Origin: Simiduia curdlanivorans
GTDB lineage: Bacteria > Pseudomonadota > Gammaproteobacteria > Pseudomonadales > Cellvibrionaceae
Reading direction: 5' to 3'
DNA: 64,000 nt
Assembly: GCF_030409605.1 (NCBI RefSeq)
Contig: NZ_JAUFQG010000004.1
Coordinates: 1,738,501 to 1,802,500 of the forward strand
Shown: positions 35,309-43,932 of the stretch, one piece after another
How positions within the stretch are numbered: position 1 is the stretch's first letter
Layout of the letters: the number at the start of each line of letters is the position of its first letter
Made by a program: the position numbers and the translations under genes
Notes under the pieces: generated by a model
Database searches by the model: none
Seen by the model: only the letters and a program-made list of their open reading frames with translations
Told to the model about the DNA's origin: nothing

Positions 35309-36262
35309 ATGATTGACATAGCGCAGTTGAAACAAGGTAACCGTCGTGCTTTAGCCAAAGCGATCACCTTGGTTGAAAGTAAGCTCGACAGTCATCGCTT
35401 GGAAGCACAGGCATTACTTGAAGCGGTATTGCCCGACACCGGAAACAGCATTCGCATTGGAATCAGTGGTATTCCTGGTGTGGGAAAATCGACGTTTATC
35501 GAAGCCTTTGGCAAACATCTCATTAGCTTGGGCAAAAAAGTGGCCGTGTTAGCGGTAGATCCTAGCTCTCCGGTACGTGGCGGCAGTATTCTCGGCGATA
35601 AAACCCGAATGGAAGAGCTATCGCGTGAAGCTAATGCCTTTATTCGTCCATCGCCCTCCGAGGGTGCGCTGGGTGGTGTCGCGCAAAAAACGCGTGAAAC
35701 CATGTTGCTGTGTGAGGCAGCTGGCTACGATGTGATTTTGGTGGAAACCGTGGGCGTGGGCCAGTCAGAATATGAAGTGGCTGCCATGGTAGATTTCTTT
35801 TTGGTGTTGATGATACCTAATGCGGGTGATGAGCTGCAGGGTATCAAACGCGGCATTATGGAATTGGCCGATGCCTTGGTAATTAACAAAGCCGATGGTG
35901 AAAGTATTAATCTCGCCACGCGCACGCAACAGCATTATCAAAATGCCTTCCACCTTATTCGCCACGGCACCTTTTGGACGCCAAGGGTGGAAACCTGTTC
36001 AGCATTGAATAAACAGGGTATTGAAAGTGTTTGGCAAATGATTGTGGAGTTCCAAGATTTAGCGATTGAGCACCAAGCCTTCGCTGCCAAGCGCGCTAAG
36101 CAAAATGCCGACTGGATGAAAAAGCTCATTCATCAGATGCTGGAGCAGCGACTGGTGGATAACCCAGCCATTAAGCAAATGATGACTGAATTACGAGCCG
36201 ACGTGATCGATAATCGCGTAACGCCTTATAGTGCTGCAAAGACCATTCTAGACCTGCTCTAG
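35309..36262 (+). CDS. meaB: Methylmalonyl-CoA mutase-associated GTPase MeaB (ArgK family)
   Basis: 317 residues of the G3E-type GTPase family. The Walker A loop GISGIPGVGKSTFIEAF is near residue 52; Walker B and switch segments include LAVDPSSPVRGGSILGDKTRM and VETVGVGQSE; the guanine-specificity motif is NKAD. MeaB escorts adenosylcobalamin to methylmalonyl-CoA mutase and protects the enzyme from inactivation. The mutase gene lies 11 kb upstream on the same strand, separated by the ATP-grasp/transglutaminase genes. The mutase and meaB are usually adjacent, so the intervening block may have been inserted. Confidence 0.95.
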   Translation: MIDIAQLKQGNRRALAKAITLVESKLDSHRLEAQALLEAVLPDTGNSIRIGISGIPGVGKSTFIEAFGKHLISLGKKVAVLAVDPSSPVRGGSILGDKTRMEELSREANAFIRPSPSEGALGGVAQKTRETMLLCEAAGYDVILVETVGVGQSEYEVAAMVDFFLVLMIPNAGDELQGIKRGIMELADALVINKADGESINLATRTQQHYQNAFHLIRHGTFWTPRVETCSALNKQGIESVWQMIVEFQDLAIEHQAFAAKRAKQNADWMKKLIHQMLEQRLVDNPAIKQMMTELRADVIDNRVTPYSAAKTILDLL

Positions 36263-36352
36263 CGCCATAGATTCGTCATCCTGCCTGTGTCACACTTGCC
36301 AATATTCGCCGGTTGAATGATTGGCGGTTTCAATGGCGGGCAGGAGATAGGT

Positions 36353-37375
36353 GTGGCCGATAAACCTAATCAGCAATACCCTCAGATGTCGGATATCGCG
36401 CGACTGGCTGGGGTTTCTAAATCCACTGTGTCTCGTGCTTTATCAGGGTCGAACTTGGTGAACCAGCAGACTCGCGATTTGGTGATGAAAATTGCCAAGG
36501 AACAAAATTATCGGCTTAACACCGCAGCGCGTAATTTCCGCTTAAAAGAATCGCTTACTATCGCGGTGTTGCTACCCAGCGCTATCGATGTCGACTTTAA
36601 ATTATCCGACCCTTTTTTCTTAGAGCTGCTAGCCGCCATTGCAGAGGCAGTGGACGAGCATGGTCATCAATTATTGTTGTCTCGCATCGCACCGCAAGAG
36701 GGCGAGTGGATTGAGGCGTTCGTCGACAAGCGCGCGGCCGACGGTGTGATTCTCATTGGTCAGGGCTCGCATCACGACACTATTAATCGTATTGCCAGTA
36801 GGTTTAAGGCTATTTCTGTTTGGGGAGCAAAGATCAGTGATGATCAGAGCTACCCAGTAGTGGGCAGTGATAATATTTTAGGCGGCCGACGAGCGGCAGA
36901 GCATTTGTTATCGCGCGCGCGTAAGCGCATCGTTTTTCTAGGTTATAAATCCTTGCCTGAAGTATTGCAGCGCTACCAAGGTTATTGCGCCGCATTAGAG
37001 GCAGCGGGTTTATCGGTACTGCCCGAGCTAGTGGTGGAAGGCTGTTATGGCGAGGCCGATGGTTACAGCGCGATGTCGCAGCTTATTGATTCGGGATTGG
37101 TCTTTGATGGGGTTTTTGCCGTTAGCGATGTGTTGGCTATGTCTGCTATTCGTGCACTACAAGAAAATGGTAGAGCAGTGCCAGCTCAGGTATCTGTGGT
37201 TGGCTACGACGATATTAGTTTAGCGGCCTACTACAATCCACCGCTCACCACCGTGCACCAAAACCTCACCATGGGCGGTAAGGTGTTGGTGGACAATTTA
37301 CTCGAAGCTCTAGAGGGGCGCGCGCCAGAGTTTATTAGCCTGAACCCCAACGTAGTGGTGCGCGGCTCAAGCTAA
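36353..37375 (+). CDS. LacI-family transcriptional regulator of the sugar locus
   Basis: 340 residues from GTG 36353, chosen because GGCAGGAGAT lies just upstream; an in-frame ATG at 36317 lacks such a site. The N-terminal LacI helix-turn-helix reads MSDIARLAGVSKSTVSRALSGSNLVNQQT (about residues 12-40). The periplasmic-binding-like core ends with VVGYDDISLAAYYNPPLTTVHQN. The stop codon overlaps that of the convergent glycosidase gene (CTAA). Two LacI-type palindromes in the TonB receptor/MFS intergenic region (41907-41942) are the likely targets. It most probably represses the locus in the absence of sucrose or a breakdown product. Confidence 0.92.
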   Translation: MADKPNQQYPQMSDIARLAGVSKSTVSRALSGSNLVNQQTRDLVMKIAKEQNYRLNTAARNFRLKESLTIAVLLPSAIDVDFKLSDPFFLELLAAIAEAVDEHGHQLLLSRIAPQEGEWIEAFVDKRAADGVILIGQGSHHDTINRIASRFKAISVWGAKISDDQSYPVVGSDNILGGRRAAEHLLSRARKRIVFLGYKSLPEVLQRYQGYCAALEAAGLSVLPELVVEGCYGEADGYSAMSQLIDSGLVFDGVFAVSDVLAMSAIRALQENGRAVPAQVSVVGYDDISLAAYYNPPLTTVHQNLTMGGKVLVDNLLEALEGRAPEFISLNPNVVVRGSS

Positions 37376-38460
37376 TTGCGTTGCGCGATTAGCTGCTCAG
37401 CACGGCTGAGATCTTTAAGATCTATTGTAAAAGGCGCGGCAAATGTTAGCGGTTTATTTGCCACTTCTGTGGTTGGTGATATGCACGATAACTGCTCGGC
37501 TTTGAAATTTGTTTGCAACACTGTCATTGCAAAATAATTGGGTGTATTGCCAATTACGCTGGTGCTGGTGCCGCCTGGTTGCCAAGGACCGGTGAGCGAG
37601 TAACTACTGTATAGGCGCATAGTTTTTTCAATTTCGTGATCGGGCTGCTGTTCCGACGTTCGTGTGGAAGCGGCGATAATCAGTAAGTAGCGCGACTTGA
37701 TTGGGTCCACATAAATTTTTGGAATTTCGAGTTGGCTGAAAGTTTGCGCGTCGGGCAGGGTAATAGGCGCCATGAGTTCGTTAATTTTGATCTGGCCGCC
37801 CTCTAAACTCAAGCGTGCTAAGCCCATCGCGTTTTCCGTGGCCGACTTCTTTGCCGCCCACGCCATCATTAATTGCCCTGCCAAATCATAAAACATAAAC
37901 GGGTCGCGCCAAGCCAATATAGGGCCGCCTGCTTCACCTTGATGACTACCTAGGTTTTCACGGTTATCAAGATAGTAGCCTTTGGATCTAATAAGCTCAT
38001 AGTCACGTTCTGGGCATAATAGTAACTGTTGGCTACCTAGTGTTAGCACCATGCCATCATCAGAAAGCCCTGCAGCCAAGCTTTGAACGAAGCTGTGTTG
38101 GGCTCCCCGCTCGCGCAACCCTGTGTAACCGAAGAGCCATTGGCCGCTGTTTAAACGCATCACCGAGCCGCTCCAAATACTTCGGCTATCGTGGCCGTCC
38201 TCGGCTTGTTGGTGTTGTTGAAACACACCTAAATCTTGCCAGCTGAGTCCCGCATCATCGGAGCGGAAATGGCGAATGTGGAAGGGGTGGTTATTGCGAG
38301 TTTCGGCCTTAAGGGGTGTGCCGTCCGCTAAGCGGCGACTAACCGCAAGGCAATACAAATGCAGGGCATCGCCGTCGGTGCAAGACCAAGCGTCCCAAAG
38401 GTGTAAGTCTGGGTGATCAATGCCTTGTACAAAGACACCCTCAGCGGGTTTAGGAATCAT
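37372..38460 (-). CDS. GH68-like beta-fructosidase (clan GH-J)
   Basis: 362 residues from ATG 38460, whose ATGA overlaps the fructokinase stop. Motifs resemble GH68 (levansucrase/sucrose-acting) enzymes of the five-bladed beta-propeller clan: HLWDAWSC with the candidate nucleophile Asp, IWSGSVMRLNSGQWLFGYTG (compare EWSGSA of GH68), AWRDPFMFYD with the stabilising Asp, and QLEIPKIYVDP with the candidate acid/base Glu. No signal peptide is present, so it probably acts in the cytoplasm on imported sucrose or fructosides, giving fructose for the adjacent kinase. Hydrolysis rather than polymer synthesis is inferred from context. GH32 is the alternative family. Confidence 0.72.
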   Translation of the reverse strand: MIPKPAEGVFVQGIDHPDLHLWDAWSCTDGDALHLYCLAVSRRLADGTPLKAETRNNHPFHIRHFRSDDAGLSWQDLGVFQQHQQAEDGHDSRSIWSGSVMRLNSGQWLFGYTGLRERGAQHSFVQSLAAGLSDDGMVLTLGSQQLLLCPERDYELIRSKGYYLDNRENLGSHQGEAGGPILAWRDPFMFYDLAGQLMMAWAAKKSATENAMGLARLSLEGGQIKINELMAPITLPDAQTFSQLEIPKIYVDPIKSRYLLIIAASTRTSEQQPDHEIEKTMRLYSSYSLTGPWQPGGTSTSVIGNTPNYFAMTVLQTNFKAEQLSCISPTTEVANKPLTFAAPFTIDLKDLSRAEQLIAQRN

Positions 38461-39353
38461 AACGGCTGTCCTGTTAAATAAGTGTTTGCCAAATAAAACG
38501 CACCCACTAAACCGGCGTCGACGTGGCGCGGTGGCTCGATAAATTGTTCTATGCCCGTGCGGAAACTGTGTCGGCCGAGGTAGGTGCCAACGTGACGTTG
38601 AAAAGCTTTTTGTAATCGTTCGTACATACCTGCCCGCTGCATAACACCACCACCCACCACCAGCGTGTGAGGTGAATAAGCGAGGGTAATGATGTGACAT
38701 AAGGTGGCGAGGTGGTGCGCAACGTTGTCCCACAATGGGTGATCTGTCGGTGCGTTTTTTGGCTCGATCTGCCAGCGTTTAGCCAGAGCTGGGCCGCAAA
38801 TGAGCCCTTCGATGCAGCCCGCATGGAATGGGCAAGTGCAGTTTGGTTCGCCCTTGATAGGGATGCTATGTAAGTGGCCAAGCTCAGGGTGTAGCTGGGT
38901 ACTAAGGCTTTCGCCTTTGTTGCATAAACCCACACCCAACCCGGTACCTAGTGTTACATAGGCGAGACTGAGATCCTTAAAGCCACGGGCATGGTACTCG
39001 GCTAATGCGGCGGCATTGACGTCGGTGTCTACACGGATAGGGCAATTAAATTCCAATAGCGCAGCGCGTAAATCCGCTCCACTCCAGCCTGGCTTGGGGG
39101 TGTCTAATAGCTGCCCATAGTGTGGACTGTTTGGATCTATACACACGGGCCCAAAGCTAGCAATGCCAATCCCGGCCAAAGGGCCATAGGTATTAACGGC
39201 GTCGCGCAGGAATAGTTGGCAGGCGCGTAGAGTTTCACTCGGCGTTGTCGTGTCAACTCGCGTTTGCCTCAAGGGCTGGTCGACACGGTAACCCACGGTG
39301 AGATTGAATTTTGTACCGCCCGCTTCGATGGCGGCAATAAGTGGTGTTTGCAT
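38457..39353 (-). CDS. ROK-family fructokinase
   Basis: 298 residues from ATG 39353, with GGAG nine bases upstream. The N-terminal IAAIEAGGTKFNLTVG is the phosphate-binding motif typical of ROK fructokinases. The sugar-binding DVNAAALAEY, the LGTGLGVGLCNKG loop and the ROK zinc motif CTCPFHAGCIEGLICGPAL are all present. It phosphorylates fructose to fructose 6-phosphate with ATP. It is translationally coupled to the GH68-like enzyme (4-bp overlap), so fructose released by that enzyme is its likely substrate. It lies downstream of the TonB receptor and its terminator. Confidence 0.9.
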   Translation of the reverse strand: MQTPLIAAIEAGGTKFNLTVGYRVDQPLRQTRVDTTTPSETLRACQLFLRDAVNTYGPLAGIGIASFGPVCIDPNSPHYGQLLDTPKPGWSGADLRAALLEFNCPIRVDTDVNAAALAEYHARGFKDLSLAYVTLGTGLGVGLCNKGESLSTQLHPELGHLHSIPIKGEPNCTCPFHAGCIEGLICGPALAKRWQIEPKNAPTDHPLWDNVAHHLATLCHIITLAYSPHTLVVGGGVMQRAGMYERLQKAFQRHVGTYLGRHSFRTGIEQFIEPPRHVDAGLVGAFYLANTYLTGQPL

Positions 39354-39363
39354 CTGGGGCTCC

Positions 39364-39392
39364 AAAAAAGCCGGACCTTGTACAGGCCCGGC
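39364..39392 (-). terminator. Rho-independent terminator or attenuator after the TonB receptor gene
   Basis: On the minus strand, GCCGGGCCT and AAGGTCCGGC pair around GTAC, followed by six T. It lies between the receptor stop codon and the fructokinase start, so it may reduce read-through into the kinase and glycosidase genes. Confidence 0.75.
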
Positions 39393-39409
39393 AACCACGA
39401 GAGGTCCGA

Positions 39410-41845
39410 TCAGAATTGATATTTCAGAGCGAGGTTAGTGGAGCGACCTGCAATTGAGCGCCCGCGCACATAGTCAACGCCAGCGATTGTCGTCGGCGTG
39501 TTTTCTTCAGCTTCGGTAACGCCGATGGCGTTGGTCAGGTTGTTGATGGATAGCGTTGCCGTGAAACCTTCTGCCAGTTGGTAGCGCATAAAAGCATTCA
39601 AGTATGCATAGCCTTCAAGTTTGTAGTCATTTGCATCTTGCGCATAGGAGTCACTAGTACCAATCAAATTTAATCCAACGGCGTGCTCCTGCCAGTTATA
39701 GGTAGCATTAGCGGAGTAGACAAAATCGGCTTGGCGACGAGGTTTATTGCCGATCAAGCTGGTATCGTTCGAGGCACTAATTTCGGCGTTGGTCCAGGTT
39801 ACGGTACCGAACAGAGATAGATTGTCGAAGTTAGCAATGGCCTCCAGTTCTAGTCCGGTCGATTCGTATTCGCGCAAGCGTGCCGTATTGGTACTGCCAT
39901 TGGTGCCTTCTGAATTGACATCCTCGGTTTCCACATAAAAGGCGGTGGCAAAAATGCCGAAGCCATCGTCCTCGTGTTTAATACCCATTTCGTATTGGCG
40001 CACTTTATTTTCTACCGCACCATCGATAACGCCACCATTTTGAATAAAGCCACCGTCTCCTAGGCGATCGGCGTTAGCCCGCCCACCCTCACTGACGTTG
40101 GCAAAGAGTGCTGTGGCTTCGGTGAGCAAATAGTTCAAGCCTAATGCGTAGGAGTTGTAGGCCCAATCGTAGCGATATTGAGAGCCGGCGATGGCCGCTT
40201 GCGAGATAACTTGAGCCTGACTTTCTGCCAGTGAAATAATGCCGTCGCCGTCAAAATCGATGGCGGCGTTGCTGCCAAAGGCGTAGTGACCAATTCCTTC
40301 ACCGTCGTCGTGACGCACACTGGCACTCAATATAAGGTTGTCTTTAATGTCAAAGCTACCGGCTAGGTAAACGGCATCCACTTGAGTCGACAACTCTGTG
40401 TCTCGATAGCAGCAGAAGCCCCAATCCGGCGCGCCGTACGCCACTAGTCCGCCCGAAGTGAGTGCGGTATTACCTTCATAGGCATCTAGCAGTCGAACAT
40501 CGTCCGATACGTCCGCTAAATAGGTTTGCCAGTACCAATTGACATCCACGTCTTGGCTCGCGGTGTAGTAGCCACCGGTAATTTCAAAATTTTCGAACCG
40601 TTTAGTCAGGCTGATGTCGTTGGTGAAGTTGTCTAAACTTTTGATGTCGTTATCGAAGCTGCGAATATTTTGAATCAAACCGTTACCGTTGAGGTTGCTC
40701 AATTCACTGGCACTCAATAACTGGCCGGCGTTTGCCCCAGAGGCATAGGCCAAGCCATCGGCATTCACCAGTGGACTAGAGATAGCTGCTGGGTTGTCGG
40801 CACTGCCAAGCGCTGCGGTGAAGGCGCCAAAAAAGCTGCCACTGTTTTGTGCCAGACGAATCTTTTCTCTTAGGGTTAAAGTTTCGGTTATATCTATCTC
40901 AAACTCACCACCGATGACTGAAGATTTGACTCGGCTGCCGTCACCAATACTAGAGTTTCGAATGCTTGTACCGCCGTCGCCGGTGCGTGCCCGCAATAAT
41001 TCGGTGGGTATATTGGAGCCGGTGAGTGCATCGAAGCCGTTGATGCTGTCGCCGCTGGCCAAGATCGGCATGGGCAAGTAAGTACTGGTTTGGTCATCCA
41101 GCATTTTTACGTAGACCCGCGCGTGGCCATTGTTGAAACCACGGCGCACGCTTAATTTAATTTGGCCACCTTCATTGCCGTTGAAGCCGGTTTCGCGAAC
41201 GCCTTCGCCCTGGCGATAGTAACCACCTACATGAAAGGCCCAGTCGCCTACGGGCGCGCCATACTCAAAATCTAAGCGAGTGCTGTCGTAATCAAGCCCT
41301 GTACTAACGCCCACTGAGCCGCCTTCCTCTTCTCCTGTTTTACTCACGAAGTTGATCACGCCTGCGGGTGAATTACTGGCCATGGTTGCAGCGGTAGAGC
41401 CTTTAAGTGCTTCAATACGGTCTATGCTCCAGTCATAGCTAAGAAAGTTATCGGCATTGCCGACAATAACATCGCCAAACTGAAGAACCGGAAGACCATC
41501 TTCGTGCAACTGTAAAAACTTGCCGCCGCCAGAGGCCACAGGGATACCGCGCACCGAGATGTTGGTGTTACTTTCGCCGGCCGATGATTCAGAGCGGATG
41601 CCGGGAATAGAGCGGAAAATTTCGGTGGTAGAGCGCGGCACGGCTGTGTCTATTCGGTCGCTACTCACGGTGGTGATAGATGCAGAACTGTCCATTTTGG
41701 ACTTGGCGCCTGGTACGGCAGTAACCACCACTTCTTCTAGCGCCAGAGTTTCAGCTTGAGCGAGTGACGTTGTTGCTAGGGCCAATCCTGCAATTAGCCA
41801 GCATAAAGGATGGCGTTGAAAACCTTGGATATTAGTTGTGTGCAT
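39410..41845 (-). CDS. TonB-dependent receptor, sugar (sucrose/fructoside) type
   Basis: 811 residues. A signal peptide (LCWLIAGLALATTSLAQA) is followed by the TonB box region (ALEEVVVTAVP), the plug domain (about 50-165, with TTEIFRSIPGIRSESS, ISVRGIPV, DRIEALKGSTAATMASNSPAGVINFVSKTG) and a 22-strand beta-barrel ending LALKYQF. No FecA-like secretin domain is present. It should import an oligosaccharide across the outer membrane using TonB energy. It is divergent from the MFS gene across a region with two LacI-type operators, and followed by fructokinase and glycosidase genes. A sucrose or fructo-oligosaccharide ligand is inferred from this context. Confidence 0.92.
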   Translation of the reverse strand: MHTTNIQGFQRHPLCWLIAGLALATTSLAQAETLALEEVVVTAVPGAKSKMDSSASITTVSSDRIDTAVPRSTTEIFRSIPGIRSESSAGESNTNISVRGIPVASGGGKFLQLHEDGLPVLQFGDVIVGNADNFLSYDWSIDRIEALKGSTAATMASNSPAGVINFVSKTGEEEGGSVGVSTGLDYDSTRLDFEYGAPVGDWAFHVGGYYRQGEGVRETGFNGNEGGQIKLSVRRGFNNGHARVYVKMLDDQTSTYLPMPILASGDSINGFDALTGSNIPTELLRARTGDGGTSIRNSSIGDGSRVKSSVIGGEFEIDITETLTLREKIRLAQNSGSFFGAFTAALGSADNPAAISSPLVNADGLAYASGANAGQLLSASELSNLNGNGLIQNIRSFDNDIKSLDNFTNDISLTKRFENFEITGGYYTASQDVDVNWYWQTYLADVSDDVRLLDAYEGNTALTSGGLVAYGAPDWGFCCYRDTELSTQVDAVYLAGSFDIKDNLILSASVRHDDGEGIGHYAFGSNAAIDFDGDGIISLAESQAQVISQAAIAGSQYRYDWAYNSYALGLNYLLTEATALFANVSEGGRANADRLGDGGFIQNGGVIDGAVENKVRQYEMGIKHEDDGFGIFATAFYVETEDVNSEGTNGSTNTARLREYESTGLELEAIANFDNLSLFGTVTWTNAEISASNDTSLIGNKPRRQADFVYSANATYNWQEHAVGLNLIGTSDSYAQDANDYKLEGYAYLNAFMRYQLAEGFTATLSINNLTNAIGVTEAEENTPTTIAGVDYVRGRSIAGRSTNLALKYQF

Positions 41846-41906
41846 TGCGTTGCTCTCCGGTTATTTTTTGATTATCAGCAGCCTTTAGGAGTGAGGCTTA
41901 TCTTAT

Positions 41907-41942
41907 TACAACCGATTGCAATACCTATTGCAACCGGTTGCA
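41907..41942. promoter_or_regulatory. Two LacI-type operators
   Basis: TGCAACCGGTTGCA at 41929-41942 is a perfect 14-bp palindrome with the central CG of LacI-family sites. TACAACCGATTGCA at 41907-41920 matches it at 12 of 14 positions. The two are 22 bp apart, about two helical turns, so dimers would bind the same DNA face. They lie between the divergent TonB receptor (start 41845) and MFS (start 42018) genes and are the probable targets of the LacI regulator at 36353. Confidence 0.8.
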
Positions 41943-42017
41943 TTGATTATTTTTTGAGCTTACACTCCTTCTCGATAAGTATAAATAGTAGCCAAAAGGC
42001 ACACATGAGGGCTTTCC

Positions 42018-43226
42018 ATGTCACATTACACACCAGATGCCGCCAATAACCGGGCCATCAAACTACTCACCTTTTTTATGTTCCTCATTTTTGCGATGAC
42101 TACAGATGCTGTTGGGGTCATTATTCCAGAGGTCATCAAGCGCTACGATCTAACCCTTACCCAAGCCGCCACCTTTCATTACGGCACCATGATTGCGATT
42201 GCCGTGAGCGGGATTTGCCTCGGCTTTCTTGCTGACCGGTTGGGTCGAAAGCCTTCTATTTTGATAGGTTTAGCCTTGTTTGCGCTGGCCTGTTTTCTAT
42301 TCATGGTCGGCAACAGCTTTGCCTATTTTCTGAGCCTCTTATTGGTCACCGGTGTTGCCATTGGTATTTTTAAGACTGCGGCGCTTGCCCTAGTGGGTGA
42401 TATCTCCAGCAGTAACCGCGAGCACACCTCGACCATGAACTTGGTAGAGGGCTTTTTTGGTGTTGGTGCGATCATTGGTCCTACGCTTGTGACCTATTTA
42501 CTGAGCCGTGGCGTGGACTGGACTTATGTTTATCTGGTGGCGGGTATTTGTGCGGTACTGTTGATTGTATTGGCTTCGCGAACCCGTTATCCCGAGCATA
42601 TAAAACCGCAGGAGCCCGTGCGTTGGACTGCTGCCTTTGGCATGATGCGCGACCCATTTGCTCTATTTTTCTCGGGCGGTATTGCGCTCTATGTGGTGGT
42701 TGAGGCGGCAATCTATGTATGGATGCCGACGCTACTGCTCGACTACGACGGCCACTGGACTAGCGTGGCCACCTATGCTTTGTCGATCTTTTTCATCTTC
42801 CGCGCCGCCGGCCGGTTCTTGGGTGCCTGGATTTTGTTGCACCTAGATTGGAAGTTGGCCATGGTGCTGTTCACGGGCGGTATTTTTGTCTGTTACCTGT
42901 TAAGTGTGTGGCTTGGTGTGGACGTAGCACTTTGGCTTTTACCTTTGTCGGGTTTATTTATGTCCATTGTCTACCCCACCTTAAATTCCAAAGGTATAAG
43001 TTGTTTCCCTGTATCCGAACACGGAGCCGTTGCCGGTTTAATCTTATTTTTCACGGCAGTCGCTGCAGCTTTGGGGCCACTCCTTATGGGGCTGTTAGGA
43101 GATGCCTTTGGTCACGTGCGTTTTGGCTTTCTGTTTTGTTTATTATGTGCGGCCCTGCTGTGGTTCGGCGCTGTTTATAATTGGCTGAAAGACCCAGCGC
43201 GCCAGCGCTTAAATGCAGATTACTAA
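42018..43226 (+). CDS. MFS sugar transporter
   Basis: 402 residues with 12 predicted transmembrane helices. The MFS signature between helices 2 and 3 reads GFLADRLGRKPSILIG, and the partner motif between helices 8 and 9 is degenerate. It should move a sugar across the inner membrane by proton symport. Divergent pairing with the TonB receptor, shared LacI-type operators and neighbouring fructose genes suggest sucrose or a fructoside. The Xanthomonas SUX locus also pairs a TonB receptor with an MFS sucrose porter. The exact substrate is inferred. Confidence 0.88.
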   Translation: MSHYTPDAANNRAIKLLTFFMFLIFAMTTDAVGVIIPEVIKRYDLTLTQAATFHYGTMIAIAVSGICLGFLADRLGRKPSILIGLALFALACFLFMVGNSFAYFLSLLLVTGVAIGIFKTAALALVGDISSSNREHTSTMNLVEGFFGVGAIIGPTLVTYLLSRGVDWTYVYLVAGICAVLLIVLASRTRYPEHIKPQEPVRWTAAFGMMRDPFALFFSGGIALYVVVEAAIYVWMPTLLLDYDGHWTSVATYALSIFFIFRAAGRFLGAWILLHLDWKLAMVLFTGGIFVCYLLSVWLGVDVALWLLPLSGLFMSIVYPTLNSKGISCFPVSEHGAVAGLILFFTAVAAALGPLLMGLLGDAFGHVRFGFLFCLLCAALLWFGAVYNWLKDPARQRLNADY

Positions 43227-43286
43227 TTGGGCTGTCTGTTGAGTGAAAACCTTTTACAATAGCGGTTTTTCTGAGCAGACACCGTC

Positions 43287-43745
43287 ATGGATCTTGTGCA
43301 AGACAGCCAATTACTGACAGATTTTTTTGATCATCAACTCCCCATTACAGAGTTTATGGGCCTAGGCGTCGAGCGCTACGATGGCAGCCAACTTATTTTG
43401 CACGCGCCACTCGGCCCGAACATCAACGATAAATCCACAGCCTTTGGTGGCAGCCTTTACAATGCAGCGGTTATGGCTTGTTGGGGCATGATCTATTTAA
43501 AAACCCAAGAGGCGGGCTTGGTGTGTAATCAAGTGGTGGCCGAAGGTCATATTAAATACCTCGCCCCTGTAAAAGGCGATATTTATGCCAGCTGCAATGC
43601 CCCCAGCGAAGTCGACTTAGCGAAGTTTTTCGAGCGCTTTAACTCGAAGGGCAGAGCCAGCATAACCCTAAGTGCGGTGATTGAGTGCGGTGGCAGGAGG
43701 GCTGTGGAGTTTGAAGGGCGTTATGCGATTTTAACGGTGGAATAG
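43287..43745 (+). CDS. YiiD C-terminal-domain-type thioesterase (hotdog fold)
   Basis: 152 residues with hotdog-fold features: FMGLGVERYDGSQLILHAPLGPNINDKSTAFGGSLYNAAVMACWG and a C-terminal strand RASITLSAVIECGG. The NxNDxxTAFGGSL motif is typical of the YiiD_C thioesterase family, which is predicted to hydrolyse acyl-CoA thioesters; no substrate is established. It is 60 bp after the MFS gene, codirectional, but the families are unrelated, so co-transcription need not mean a shared function. Confidence 0.85.
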   Translation: MDLVQDSQLLTDFFDHQLPITEFMGLGVERYDGSQLILHAPLGPNINDKSTAFGGSLYNAAVMACWGMIYLKTQEAGLVCNQVVAEGHIKYLAPVKGDIYASCNAPSEVDLAKFFERFNSKGRASITLSAVIECGGRRAVEFEGRYAILTVE

Positions 43746-43932
43746 CACCTAACTTGGTACGTGTGTTTCTATTGTTCTCAAGAAATTGCATGGCATTAGG
43801 TGTACACACCAGATGGTTCACCATGAAATACCCAAAATCCGGAAAATCGACTAGAGCCTAGGATTTTCTCGGCTTATAATTTCGGCTGGGTGCCCCTTAG
43901 GGCAAGGAGATTTACCAAAAGGACTTAATCCT

